A stretch of DNA of 64,000 nt from an uncultured Metabacillus sp. (GCF_947503125.1 NZ_CANNCR010000011.1:62001-126000); one strand, 5' to 3'. Positions 46,357 to 55,276 are shown, counted from the first letter of the stretch. The notes: generated from the letters alone by a model not told the origin. Translations and numbers: made by a program.

Positions 46357-46689
46357 ATGGCTAAAAACAATGATGATAAAAAAATGACAGTAGAAGAAGC
46401 AGGTCGTAAAGGTGGAGAAGCAACATCAAAAAATCATGATAGAGAATTTTATCAAGAGATCGGAAGAAAAGGCGGAGAGGCGACTTCTGAAAATCATGAT
46501 AAAGAGTTCTATCAAGAGATTGGAAGAAAAGGCGGCGAAGCGACATCCGAAAATCATGATAAAGAGTTATATCAAGAGATTGGAAGAAAAGGCGGCGAAG
46601 CTACATCTGAAAATCATGATAAGGAATTCTATCAAGAAATTGGCGAAAAAGGCGGCGAAGCTCGCAGCAAGCAAAGGAATAATGACTAA
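46357..46689 (+). CDS. gsiB: General stress protein GsiB
   Basis: This 110-residue hydrophilic protein consists of five copies of a 20-residue unit (GRKGGEATSENHDKEFYQEI and variants), the KGG-repeat design of GsiB and related Con-10 proteins. These glycine-rich, LEA-like proteins accumulate under general stress. A strong ribosome site (AAGGAGG) precedes the start. The 60-bp DNA repeats (46402-46671) make copy-number change by recombination likely. A terminator follows at 46718. Confidence 0.93.
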   Translation: MAKNNDDKKMTVEEAGRKGGEATSKNHDREFYQEIGRKGGEATSENHDKEFYQEIGRKGGEATSENHDKELYQEIGRKGGEATSENHDKEFYQEIGEKGGEARSKQRNND

Positions 46690-46717
46690 CCCTTCTTATT
46701 AAAAAGGTTAGATTAGG

Positions 46718-46758
46718 AAGAGGTTGACTCACCGAAGGGTCAGCCTCTTCGGTTTATT
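46718..46758 (+). terminator. Terminator after gsiB
   Basis: GAAGAGGTTGAC (from 46718) pairs with GGTCAGCCTCTTC (to 46750) with one G-T pair and a small offset, followed by GGTTTATT. Confidence 0.8.
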
Positions 46759-46794
46759 AAAAGGTAAGAAAGCATAAAATTTGAACCTAGTTTT

Positions 46795-46917
46795 AGTGTC
46801 TAGCTCCAGCGCCTAGCCCCTCTAGGGTCTAGCCACTCATGAATTGAAGGCAAAGAACGCCTTCTATTCATGACCGTCTTATTTGCTCTAGGCTGATCAA
46901 GGTGATTGCACTTTTCT
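46795..46917. repeat. Bacillus-type interspersed palindromic repeat element
   Basis: The element begins AGTGTCTAGCTCCAGCGCCT and ends TGATTGCACTTTTCT. A central hairpin, CATGAAT...AAGGC...GCCTT...ATTCATG (46838-46872), gives it its fold. I know this end-motif pattern from non-coding dispersed repeats in many Bacillus genomes. It lies between gsiB and the YqcI-type gene and codes for nothing. Confidence 0.7.
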
Positions 46918-46949
46918 TAATAAACAATCAAAAATGAGGTGAGAAAAAA

Positions 46950-47681
46950 TTGAAAACAAAAATGGATGTATTGTTAACAAAAGATGATATGGTAAACGAA
47001 GAGATTGTTCCGGAATGGGTGATTAAGGAATATAAAACATTCAATGAAACAGTAACAGATCCGACTTTTCCTTGTTATTTTGGAATGAGTGCGGAGAAAA
47101 AGGGAGAACTTCGTTATTCATACATTACACATGATGATTGGTCACATCTCCCTGATACCATTCAACGGTTTATCAAGCTGTTTGATTCTCCAAAGCTTGT
47201 CCGTCACGGCTTATTTCTTTTCGTAGAGCCTGAAAAAGAAGAGAAATCGATTACCTATTATCGAAACTATTTTTGGCGAATTCTGCAATACTTACATAAA
47301 AATGATGATAAACCGTGGCCAAAGGATATCCCCTATGATCCCGACCATCATCTGTGGGCATTTTCATTTGCAAAGGAACCATTTTTTGTTTTTGGAAATG
47401 CACCAGCTTACAAACAGCGGAAAACAAGGAATTTAGGAAACAGTCTTGTTTTAGGTTTTCAACCGCGCCGTATTTTTGAGGGATTAGAGGGAACCTCAAA
47501 AGGAGGGGCGATGTCTAGAGAAAAGGTAAGAGAACGTGTGGAAAAATGGGATCAGCTGCCGAAGCACCCAAATATCAGCCATTACGGTGATCCTGATCAT
47601 CGCGAATGGAAACAGTATTTTATTGGAGATGATGCGAAACCAATGAAAGGTAAATGTCCGTTTCATGACTTTGTTAAATAA
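46950..47681 (+). CDS. YqcI/YcgG-family protein
   Basis: The TTG start at 46950 lies 6 bases after GAGGTGAG. The 243-residue protein matches the YqcI/YcgG family, with the terminal FPC (TFPCYFG near residue 34) and CPF (GKCPFHDF near the end) motifs and a central AFSFAKEPFFVFGNAPAYKQRKTRNLG segment. Some relatives are heme-dependent or heme-like oxygenases, but the role here is unknown. Confidence 0.85.
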   Translation: MKTKMDVLLTKDDMVNEEIVPEWVIKEYKTFNETVTDPTFPCYFGMSAEKKGELRYSYITHDDWSHLPDTIQRFIKLFDSPKLVRHGLFLFVEPEKEEKSITYYRNYFWRILQYLHKNDDKPWPKDIPYDPDHHLWAFSFAKEPFFVFGNAPAYKQRKTRNLGNSLVLGFQPRRIFEGLEGTSKGGAMSREKVRERVEKWDQLPKHPNISHYGDPDHREWKQYFIGDDAKPMKGKCPFHDFVK

Positions 47682-47708
47682 GTTAAACGAAAAAAATTAT
47701 GATGGCAA

Positions 47709-47758
47709 GAAAAGGCGGCCTTTGATTCAGCAATGAGTGGAAGGTCGTCTTTCTTTTA
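47709..47758 (+). terminator. Terminator after the YqcI-type gene
   Basis: AAAGGCGGCCTT near 47711-47722 pairs with AAGGTCGTCTTT (47741-47752) using two G-T pairs, followed by CTTTTAC. Confidence 0.75.
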
Positions 47759-47928
47759 CAATTCGTCCATTAGTTAGATTGTGAAGTTCAGTACAAAGTT
47801 AAATCACTCTATTGATCTTCTAATCTAACTTTTCTTTTTTTCTGCCTGATTTTTCATCATCCTCTCATGAGCCTTTCATTTTCTAATAGTACATTACAAA
47901 GAAATAAAGTTTTTGGGAGGAAAGTTAG

Positions 47929-49116
47929 ATGAAAATTGTGATAGTACCCTCAGGATTTAAAGAATGCTTAGATGCAGAGGAAGTAGCGTTAGCGATGGAG
48001 CGCGGTGTAAGACGCTTTGATCCGTTGATCGATTTGGACGTAATCCCGATGATTGATGGTGGCGAGGGATTTGTGAAGACAATCGTTCATATAAAAGGTG
48101 GAGAATTAGTTTACAGAAAAGTGACAGGGCCAGTCGGCAGACAAATTGAAAGTTATTTTGGGGTATATGGAGAAAATGGCAGGCGTACGGCTGTCATTGA
48201 AATGGCAGCGGTTTCCGGTTTAAAGCTCATTCCTCGTAATAAAAGAAATCCTTTAAAAACAACGACTTATGGTGTGGGAGAGTTAATTTTGGCTGCACTT
48301 GATAAAGGTGTTGATCACATCTTAATTGGCTGCGGTGATTCTGGTACGTCAGATGGAGGGGCGGGAATGGCGCAAGCTTTGGGGGTTCAGTTTAATGATA
48401 AGAACCAACGAATCGTTGAGATTAATGGCGGAGCGGATTTGTTAAAGGCTGCTTTAATTACAACAACTCAATTAGATCGACGATTACATCGTGTTTCAAT
48501 CGATGTTGCATGTAATTGGAAGAATATTTTATGCGGGGAAAATGGGGTAGCTCGTGTTTTTGGACCGCAAAAAGGAGCAACGCCAAAACAGGTTGAACTA
48601 TTATCGCAAGCATTGGAGCATTATGCTGCTTTAATTCAAGAAGCGGTGGGGCTTGATGTCCGTTCCATGCCAGGCAGCGGCGCATCTGGAGGATTAGGTG
48701 CAGGGCTGCTTGCTTTTACTGGAGCTACCTTACATCCTAGATTTGATCTTATTTTAGACTACATAGAAATAGAAGAAAAAATTTCTGCAGCAGATCTTGT
48801 TTTTACCGCAGAAGGAAGTATAGATTTCCAAACTCCAAATGGGAAGATCCCTGCTGAGGTTGCGCGGATTGCGAAAAAAAATAACATCCCGGTCATTGCC
48901 ATTACGGGAACAATTGGGAAAGGGGCAAATGTCAATTATCAAGCAGGCATAGATGCGTATAGCAGTATTATTCAAAAGCCAACCTCCTTAAAAAAGGCAA
49001 TGAAAAAAGCTCCAAAATGGATTGAAGAAAGTACGGAGTCTGTTTTGAGGCAAATTGCGATTGGCTTAGGAATTGCCCAGAGAAAGCTCCCTCGTGAAGG
49101 TGTTTATCATAAATGA
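47929..49116 (+). CDS. Glycerate kinase (GarK/GlxK family)
   Basis: This 395-residue enzyme phosphorylates D-glycerate with ATP, linking glyoxylate or sugar-acid breakdown to glycolysis. Family marks are the N-terminal PSGFKECLDAEEVALAMERG, IPMIDGGEGF, GVGELILAALDKG, GCGDSGTSDGGAGMAQALG and PGSGASGGLGAGL. It is preceded by GGGAGGAAAG. Its stop overlaps the start of a transporter gene by 4 bases (ATGA). Confidence 0.93.
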   Translation: MKIVIVPSGFKECLDAEEVALAMERGVRRFDPLIDLDVIPMIDGGEGFVKTIVHIKGGELVYRKVTGPVGRQIESYFGVYGENGRRTAVIEMAAVSGLKLIPRNKRNPLKTTTYGVGELILAALDKGVDHILIGCGDSGTSDGGAGMAQALGVQFNDKNQRIVEINGGADLLKAALITTTQLDRRLHRVSIDVACNWKNILCGENGVARVFGPQKGATPKQVELLSQALEHYAALIQEAVGLDVRSMPGSGASGGLGAGLLAFTGATLHPRFDLILDYIEIEEKISAADLVFTAEGSIDFQTPNGKIPAEVARIAKKNNIPVIAITGTIGKGANVNYQAGIDAYSSIIQKPTSLKKAMKKAPKWIEESTESVLRQIAIGLGIAQRKLPREGVYHK

Positions 49117-50561
49117 TGACAAGAATGGAGAGGCATAGTGCAAAAGAACACCCCATTAAATTAACGATAAATAATCCATCAAAGTCAGTTGTTATTGGCA
49201 GTTTGCATGTACTTATTTTAATCGTCATTTTCATGATTGATGGCATTAACTATCAAGCAAAAATCGCGTTATTTGCGTTTTTATCGGCGATGATATTTTG
49301 GATGGCGACAAAAATTCCTGCAGGTTTTGTCGCCCTATCCCTCATAGTCTTTATCATCATCATGAATGCCGGAGAAGCGGATTTGTTATACCAATCCCTG
49401 TCAGAAGAAGTTGTATGGCTAATGATTGGCTCTTTTATTATAGGGGAAGCGGTGAAGGAGTCCGGGTTAGCAAACCGTCTAACCTTTTCTCTCTTAAAAA
49501 ACCAGAATACAAAAAACAATGTGCTTCTTGGAGTATGTTCCGTATTATTTGCCTCAGCATTTCTTATTCCGTCCACTTCCGGTCGGGCAGCATTATCAAT
49601 GCCGATGATTCATCAGCTTAGTCAAAAATTTGCGGCTTCAGAACAAAGGGTGTTGGCGATTATGACACCGGTCATCATTCTAATGAGCACTTCAGTCACG
49701 CTGATCGGGGCGGGCTCGCATTTGATTGGAGTGGGATTACTAGAAAGTACTGTGGATCAATCGATTTCTTATGTTCAGTGGCTTATCTGGGGAGTACCGT
49801 TTGCGTTAGTGATGACGTTTCTTTCCTTTCTTATCATAAAAATTTTTCTTTGGCCGATAGACGGCTGGCAGGAAATAGGTCATAAAAAACGTGAAGAAGA
49901 GGGAAAACCTAAAGAAAAGATTAATGGGAAAGAAAAAAAGACAATGATTTTGGTATCTCTTTTGGTTGTATGCTGGATGACAGAAAGCATCCATGGCTAT
50001 GATCTTGCCTTTATTACGATGGTAGGTGCTGTTTTAGTAATGACACCCAATATGGGAATCATTAGCTGGAAACAAGGGATAAAGTCGATATCGTGGAATT
50101 TAATTTTATTTGTTGCTGCGGCAACGGCACTGGGGAAAGTTTTAGTGGATACAGGTGTAGTCAACTGGATGGAAAAAAACATGCTAAGTGTTTTGCATTT
50201 GTTTAATGATGCTCCGGATTGGTTTATTGTACTGATGATTTTAACCGTCACGGTAACAAGTCATTTGTATATTACTTCACATACAACACGTGCCATCGTC
50301 TTTATTCCAGGATTCCTATTAATCAGTGAAACAATCGGTGTAAATCCTTCTGCCGTTGTTTTTCTTAGTTTAATAGGGATGAACTATTGTGTAACTCTTC
50401 CTGTCAGCTCCAAAGCATTGCTGCTCTTTTATGAAGATGACAATATTTCATATGATGCACGTCATTTAGTAAAGCTAAGTGCCATATTAATGCCGCTTTA
50501 TCTGATGGTGATAATGGTCTTCTATTTTACTTATTGGAGGTGGATGGGGCTGCAATTATAA
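49113..50561 (+). CDS. DASS/SLC13-family anion transporter
   Basis: This 482-residue membrane protein has about 11 hydrophobic segments, with the paired transport regions FASAFLIPSTSGRAALSMPM and VTSHLYITSHTTRAIVFIPGFLL. The family imports dicarboxylates and related anions with sodium. Translational coupling to glycerate kinase makes glycerate or a glycerate precursor its likely cargo (inferred). A hydrophilic Lys/Glu-rich loop (about residues 250-275) lies mid-protein. A terminator follows at 50579. Confidence 0.88.
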   Translation: MMTRMERHSAKEHPIKLTINNPSKSVVIGSLHVLILIVIFMIDGINYQAKIALFAFLSAMIFWMATKIPAGFVALSLIVFIIIMNAGEADLLYQSLSEEVVWLMIGSFIIGEAVKESGLANRLTFSLLKNQNTKNNVLLGVCSVLFASAFLIPSTSGRAALSMPMIHQLSQKFAASEQRVLAIMTPVIILMSTSVTLIGAGSHLIGVGLLESTVDQSISYVQWLIWGVPFALVMTFLSFLIIKIFLWPIDGWQEIGHKKREEEGKPKEKINGKEKKTMILVSLLVVCWMTESIHGYDLAFITMVGAVLVMTPNMGIISWKQGIKSISWNLILFVAAATALGKVLVDTGVVNWMEKNMLSVLHLFNDAPDWFIVLMILTVTVTSHLYITSHTTRAIVFIPGFLLISETIGVNPSAVVFLSLIGMNYCVTLPVSSKALLLFYEDDNISYDARHLVKLSAILMPLYLMVIMVFYFTYWRWMGLQL

Positions 50562-50578
50562 GTTGGAATGAGGGATAG

Positions 50579-50618
50579 AAAACACTAGATACAGTAAACA
50601 CTGTTACTAGTGTTTTTA
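50579..50618 (+). terminator. Terminator after the DASS transporter
   Basis: AAAACACTAG (50579-50588) pairs with CTAGTGTTTT (50607-50616), followed by further T. Confidence 0.88.
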
Positions 50619-50669
50619 TTATGCTTTTCATCAAGTAAAGTGGATAACTTCATAGATTTAAAACAATTT

Positions 50670-50722
50670 AGTTACTTGACGAAAATTAATTATAAAAGTA
50701 TAATAACTTACATAAAGTAACT
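50670..50722 (+). promoter_or_regulatory. Sigma-A promoter with flanking inverted repeat
   Basis: TTGACG (50676-50681), a 17-base spacer and TATAAT (50699-50704) form a near-ideal promoter. AGTTACTT (50670-50677) and AAGTAACT (50715-50722) are perfect inverted copies flanking it, as for a MarR- or HxlR-type repressor. Confidence 0.75.
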
Positions 50723-50815
50723 AACTTTTAACTATCAATCGACTGTAGGAAAGCAGATCAACTTAGACGAAAATGTGCAGATATAGAGAACTCGCAAAGA
50801 GAGGTAATTGCAGCT

Positions 50816-51877
50816 ATGCTAGAGCAGAATTCCGGGATCGAAATTGGCCTCTATACTCTTGGAGATATTGGACCTGATCCGAATACCACCCAGACAATTA
50901 GTGCTGGGCAAAGGTTAAAAGAGATTATCGAAGCGGCAAAACTTGCTGATGAGGCTGGACTGGATATTTTCGGGGTAGGTGAACATCATCGATTAGATTA
51001 TGCGATATCAACTCCCTCAGTCGTTTTGGCAGCCATTGCTCAAAACACAAAAAGAATAAAATTGACAAGCGCAACAACCGTGTTAAGCACGATTGATCCT
51101 GTTCGTCTTTTCGAAGATTTTGCAACATTAGATTTACTTTCGGATGGACGTGCGGAAATTATTGCGAGCCGTGGAGCATTTGTTGAATCTTTTCCTCTTT
51201 TTGGCTTTAGCACGGATGACTATGATGCCCTGTTTTCGGAGAATATTGAGTTATTTTTAAAGCTAAATGAAAACGAGAGAATGTCATCTTGGCATGGTCA
51301 CTTCCGCTCCTCATTAAGGGATGCCGAAATAGCCCCCAGACCTTTACAGAAACAGCTGCCAATTTGGGTCGGTGTCGGCGGTTCGCCGGAAAGTGCAGCC
51401 CGGGCTGGCAGGCTCGGTGTCGGGATGGCTGTAGCGATTCTTGGTGGTGATCCAGCAAGATTTAAACCATTGGTCGATTTGTACCGTCAAACCGGTAGCG
51501 AAGCTGGGCATGCTTCTGAAAACCTCAAAGTTGGGGTGACAGGGCATGGGTATCTTGCAAAGACAACCGAACAAGCGAAAGATGAATTCTACCCGTACTA
51601 TTCAAATTATTGGTCATACGTAAACCGTCAACTCGGGATGACGGGCAGGATGTCAAGAGCAGACTTTGACCAGCTGACAGGAGGGGATACGGCCTTGTTC
51701 GTAGGCAGTCCGCAGCAGATTATCGAAAAAATCCTGCACCAGCATGAACTGTTTGGACACCAGCGTTTTATGGCACAGATCGATATCGGCGGGATTCCGT
51801 TTAAGAAAATAGCTGAAGGCATTGAACTACTAGCAACAGAGGTAGCTCCAATAATTCGTAGGGAAACAAGAAAGTAA
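50816..51877 (+). CDS. LLM-class (luciferase-like) flavin-dependent oxidoreductase
   Basis: This 353-residue protein is a bacterial luciferase-like TIM barrel: EIGLYTLGDIG, AGLDIFGVGEHHRLDYAISTPSVVLAAIA, LTSATTVLSTIDPVRLFEDFATLDLLSDGR and VGVGGSPESAARAGRLG. It would use reduced flavin to oxidise a small organic compound. The next gene encodes an FMN reductase that could supply the flavin. Confidence 0.92.
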   Translation: MLEQNSGIEIGLYTLGDIGPDPNTTQTISAGQRLKEIIEAAKLADEAGLDIFGVGEHHRLDYAISTPSVVLAAIAQNTKRIKLTSATTVLSTIDPVRLFEDFATLDLLSDGRAEIIASRGAFVESFPLFGFSTDDYDALFSENIELFLKLNENERMSSWHGHFRSSLRDAEIAPRPLQKQLPIWVGVGGSPESAARAGRLGVGMAVAILGGDPARFKPLVDLYRQTGSEAGHASENLKVGVTGHGYLAKTTEQAKDEFYPYYSNYWSYVNRQLGMTGRMSRADFDQLTGGDTALFVGSPQQIIEKILHQHELFGHQRFMAQIDIGGIPFKKIAEGIELLATEVAPIIRRETRK

Positions 51878-51911
51878 GTTTGTTAGGAGAAATAGGTTAG
51901 GTGGTGAAAGC

Positions 51912-52511
51912 ATGGGTTTTTTAAATAAACTATTTGGACATTCAACAAAGGAGGAAGAAACAATGGCAAATGAAAAATTAACGATTGGAATTATTTTAGG
52001 AAGCACACGTCAAGGTCGCGTAAGTCCGCAAGTAGGTGAGTGGGTAAAGAGCATTGCCGACAAACGTGGGGATGCAAACTATGAAATTGTTGATATTGCA
52101 GATTTTAACTTACCGTTTTTAGGAACAACTGATGGAACAGAACCAGGAATTGCAGCGTGGAACGAAAAACTTTCCAGCTTAGATGGCTTCGTATTCATCG
52201 TTCAAGAGTACAATCACAGCATAACAGGAGCTTTAAAAAATGCCTTAGATTTTGCCCGAGAGGCATGGAACAACAAAGCAGCAGGAATTGTCAGTTATGG
52301 TTCAACCGGCGGAGCACGTGCTGCTGAGCATCTACGCGGTATCTGCGGTGAATTAAAAATTGCTGATGTTCGTACACATCCGACCTTATCCTTATTTACA
52401 GACTTTGAAAATGGCTCTGTATTTAAACCTCAAGAATTACATCTTACTAATGTCAATGTCATGCTTGATGAAGTAGTAGCATGGAGCGGTGCGTTGAAAC
52501 CATTAAGATAG
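51912..52511 (+). CDS. NADPH-dependent FMN reductase
   Basis: This 199-residue flavodoxin-like protein has the FMN phosphate loop GSTRQGRVSPQVGEWV, EYNHSITGALKNALD and YGSTGGARAAEHLR. It reduces FMN (and often azo dyes or quinones) with NADPH. Two starts are possible: ATG 51912 after TAGGTGG, adding MGFLNKLFG, or ATG 51963 after the very strong AAAGGAGGAA. Both may be used. It lies 34 bases after the luciferase-like gene and is probably its flavin supplier. Confidence 0.9.
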   Translation: MGFLNKLFGHSTKEEETMANEKLTIGIILGSTRQGRVSPQVGEWVKSIADKRGDANYEIVDIADFNLPFLGTTDGTEPGIAAWNEKLSSLDGFVFIVQEYNHSITGALKNALDFAREAWNNKAAGIVSYGSTGGARAAEHLRGICGELKIADVRTHPTLSLFTDFENGSVFKPQELHLTNVNVMLDEVVAWSGALKPLR

Positions 52512-52567
52512 GATAGTATGAGAAAGGCTGTCAAAAGGTGACATAGCTATTTATAAATTACATTATG

Positions 52568-52604
52568 ACACTGTGATTCTAGAGAATCAGAGTGTTTTTT
52601 TTTG
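52568..52604 (+). terminator. Terminator after the FMN reductase
   Basis: ACACT-GT-GATTC (52568-52579) pairs with GAATC-AG-AGTGT (52584-52595) around a GT/AG mismatch, followed by eight T. Confidence 0.88.
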
Positions 52605-52756
52605 CTAATGCCTATTTTTGAATGTGCCATTATGTTTATTGAAGGGCGCTTTAGTGATCATGGACACTGGTATAAAAGGCAAGTGCCTGTAGTGGAGCTA
52701 GCTATTTAACATAAAATTTAGTTTATTAGAATGTCACTCGTTAGTATGACAATGAA

Positions 52757-52804
52757 TTGACAAGAACTTTTATAAATTATATAGTGAAACTGCAACCGGT
52801 TTCA
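52757..52804 (+). promoter_or_regulatory. Sigma-A promoter with cre site over the transcription start
   Basis: TTGACA (52757-52762), a 17-base spacer and TATAGT (52780-52785) form a near-consensus promoter. TGCAACCGGTTTCA (52791-52804) is a highly symmetric cre-type dyad at about the +1 position, where CcpA binding would block initiation. Confidence 0.8.
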
Positions 52805-53059
52805 TGGCGGATGTCGAAAAAGTGAAAAAAACATTTCCTTATAATATAGCAAAATAAGTTAATGTTTCTCCAACAAAGTTTCACGAGTTTTAAGATCATA
52901 CGAGAGTCGTCGAAGGAATGTAAGGAGTAGGTTTCAATCTCATAAACTACTTTATTCTTTCGGCTTTTTTAATAGGCTAGTGTTAGCCAAAACAACTTAT
53001 GAAATTAGTAGGACATTTAGAGGTTACTGAAGAACAAATATAAGAATGAGGTGTCCATT

Positions 53060-54889
53060 TTGTATATGAATTCTGAACAAATAAGAAATGTAATAGACAA
53101 TAAGAAGAGTTCGCTTCTGTTTTCAAGCCAAGAAGAACAAGATATTTGGTTCGAAACGATAAAGAAAAAGACTGCTTATCAGCCTTTGCTTGAAGAAATT
53201 AGGGTCGAGGCGAATAGGCTGCTAAGTGAACCTTCTCAAGAATTAACGTTTTCCACCTTTACTATATTTAGAGATACAGGGGCACGTCTTGAATATGAAA
53301 AGGCATATTTTGCAAAAAGAAGACGGCTTAACACCTTTGTCATTATGACTTTGTTGCAGCCGAAGCACTCAGAGTACTTGGAAGAGCTACAAAATATGAT
53401 TTGGTCAATATGTAATGAGTATACTTGGTGTTTACCTGCTCATTTAAAAAATAGTCCTGAGATGGCTACAAATAGTAAGGGATCAATTTCTCAGACTTTA
53501 CAACAACCTACCTATTCAATTGATTTATTTGCTGCTGAAACAGCGTTTACCCTTAGTGAAATTTTAAAGTTAACAAAGAATCTTCTTGACCCTTTACTTC
53601 AGAAACGAATGGTAGAGGAAGTGTATCGAAGGGTTTTCTTACCATTTTGCCATCAACCTCCATTCGAATGGGAAACATCGACACATAACTGGTCTTCCGT
53701 ATGTGCAGGTTCAATTGGTTCAGCTGCTTTACATATAATCGAAGATGAAGAAATGCTTTCAGCTATATTAGAACGTGTCTTAAGTAGCATGAACTATTAT
53801 TTAAAAGGATTTAATGATGATGGTGCTTGTATGGAAGGGTATGGTTATTGGCAATATGGCTTTGGATATTATGTGTATTTTGCGGATTTACTTAAGAAAA
53901 AAACAAATGGAAAAATAGATTTGTTTGATTCAGAAAAAGTCCACCAAATTGCCCTTTTTCAGCAGAAGTGCTTCCTATATAAAAACCAAGTTGTTAATTT
54001 TTCAGATTCTGTTCAAAAGGCAACGATCTTTTTAGGTCTTAGCCATTATTTAAAAAAGATCTTTCCAGACGTTGAAGCTCCTGAAATAGACCTTCGAGCT
54101 TCATATACTGAAGATCATTGCAGCCGATGGGCGCCAGCATTGAGAAATTTACTATGGTTTGATGAACATGAAGAAGGCGTGCCATGGCAAAATAATACGT
54201 ACTATCTTAGAGACTCACAATGGTTTATATCAAGAAATGATCATTCTGTTTTTGCCTGTAAAGGTGGTCATAATGATGAACCTCATAATCATAATGATAT
54301 TGGCCACTTTATTTTGCAAGCTTATGGTGAAACATTTTTAAGAGACTTAGGCAGTGGATTGTATAGCGCAGCTTATTTTAGTGAAGAGCGTTATACACTC
54401 TTATGTAATGGCTCACAAGGGCATTCTGTCCCAATCATAAATAATCAATTTCAAGCAGCGGGAGCAGATCATTTTGCGACTGTAAAGAATGTCTCAATAG
54501 CGGATGATATAGATACTTTCGAAATCGATATGGCAAACACATATGATGTTAAATCATTACAAAAGTTACAGAGGAAATTTTCATGGAATAAGGATGCTAA
54601 ACCTGAACTGATTTTGCGAGACACATACCAATTCTCTGAGCAGCCAGATTCAATTGTTGAACGATTTATTACTCCTTTCCTTCAAATGACGGAAGATCAT
54701 GAAGGCGTCATTTTGAATGGGAATCAAAAAATAAAAATAAAATATAACCGTGAACAATTAGATTTAATTATAAGAGAGGCAGAATTTGTCAACCATTTCG
54801 GTGAAAAAGAAGATTTGTTAATGTTGGATTTTGCTGTGAAGAATCTAAGCGATTCTGTTCAAGTAGAAATTGTATTTCAAGTTTTATAA
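53060..54889 (+). CDS. Heparinase II/III-family polysaccharide lyase
   Basis: The start is TTG 53060, 6 bases after GAGGTG (ATG 53066 is an alternative). The product of 609 residues has an N-terminal alpha/alpha toroid and a C-terminal beta-sandwich with the Hep_II_III signature GGHNDEPHNHNDIGHFILQAYGE...DLGSGLY. It has no signal peptide, so it would cleave imported uronic-acid oligosaccharides in the cytoplasm. It heads the locus that ends with a GH88 hydrolase, which acts on unsaturated uronyl products of such lyases. The glycan (glycosaminoglycan or another) is not determined. Confidence 0.88.
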   Translation: MYMNSEQIRNVIDNKKSSLLFSSQEEQDIWFETIKKKTAYQPLLEEIRVEANRLLSEPSQELTFSTFTIFRDTGARLEYEKAYFAKRRRLNTFVIMTLLQPKHSEYLEELQNMIWSICNEYTWCLPAHLKNSPEMATNSKGSISQTLQQPTYSIDLFAAETAFTLSEILKLTKNLLDPLLQKRMVEEVYRRVFLPFCHQPPFEWETSTHNWSSVCAGSIGSAALHIIEDEEMLSAILERVLSSMNYYLKGFNDDGACMEGYGYWQYGFGYYVYFADLLKKKTNGKIDLFDSEKVHQIALFQQKCFLYKNQVVNFSDSVQKATIFLGLSHYLKKIFPDVEAPEIDLRASYTEDHCSRWAPALRNLLWFDEHEEGVPWQNNTYYLRDSQWFISRNDHSVFACKGGHNDEPHNHNDIGHFILQAYGETFLRDLGSGLYSAAYFSEERYTLLCNGSQGHSVPIINNQFQAAGADHFATVKNVSIADDIDTFEIDMANTYDVKSLQKLQRKFSWNKDAKPELILRDTYQFSEQPDSIVERFITPFLQMTEDHEGVILNGNQKIKIKYNREQLDLIIREAEFVNHFGEKEDLLMLDFAVKNLSDSVQVEIVFQVL

Positions 54890-54891
54890 AG

Positions 54892-55078
54892 TTGAAAACA
54901 ACTGAACAAGTAAAAAATTTTATCTAAGGATGAAATAAAAAAAGCCATCAATCATTTGGAAAATTTAAATGAGTTGCTCGACCATCACAAAGAAAATGAT
55001 CTAATTCTGAAAAGGTATATATCGTTCTAAAGGCAGATGTTGAGTATTTGTTAGGAAGATCAAAACAGATCTCTTAAG
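54892..55078 (+). pseudogene. Remnant of a small conserved-looking ORF with two frameshifts
   Basis: Three overlapping frames join to a continuous helical peptide: KTTEQVKNFI (from TTG 54892), then SKDEIKKAINHLENLNELL, then EKVYIVLKADVEYLLG, ending at TAA near 55077. One-base shifts at A/T runs near 54920 and at CTGAAAAGG near 55008 break it. It has no function I can name. A terminator follows at 55102. Confidence 0.4.
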
Positions 55079-55101
55079 CATTCGATCAACAAATAAAAAG
55101 T

Positions 55102-55146
55102 GGCGAGAAGGCTCCAATCATTTTATGGGCTTCTCGCCTTTTTTGG
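55102..55146 (+). terminator. Terminator before the YesL-like gene
   Basis: GGCGAGAAG (55102-55110) pairs perfectly with CTTCTCGCC (55130-55138), followed by six T. Confidence 0.88.
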
Positions 55147-55276
55147 ATTTAACTACATTCAGCTACTTTTAACATAGTAAAAATATTGTCAAAGAGGTAA
55201 AAAAAATACATACCCAGAGGGAACAACTCAATCTAAAATAGTCATTATAACATTCTCTTTAAATGGAGGAGATAAA

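Larger units (their letters stand above)
52512..53059. other. Intergenic region before the heparinase-like gene
   Basis: After the terminator it contains a strong sigma-A promoter (52757-52785) with a cre site just downstream (52791-52804), then a leader of about 255 bases. Nothing else is recognised in the leader. Confidence 0.7.
54890..55276. other. Intergenic region after the lyase gene
   Basis: It holds the small broken ORF (54892-55078) and the terminator (55102-55144). The last 130 bases before the YesL-like gene have no clear signal except the ribosome site TGGAGGAG. Confidence 0.55.

Noticed and set aside
46402-46671. CRISPR array in the repeated region near 46.4-46.7 kb
   Set aside because: The 60-bp repeats have no spacers and encode the GsiB repeat units in frame.
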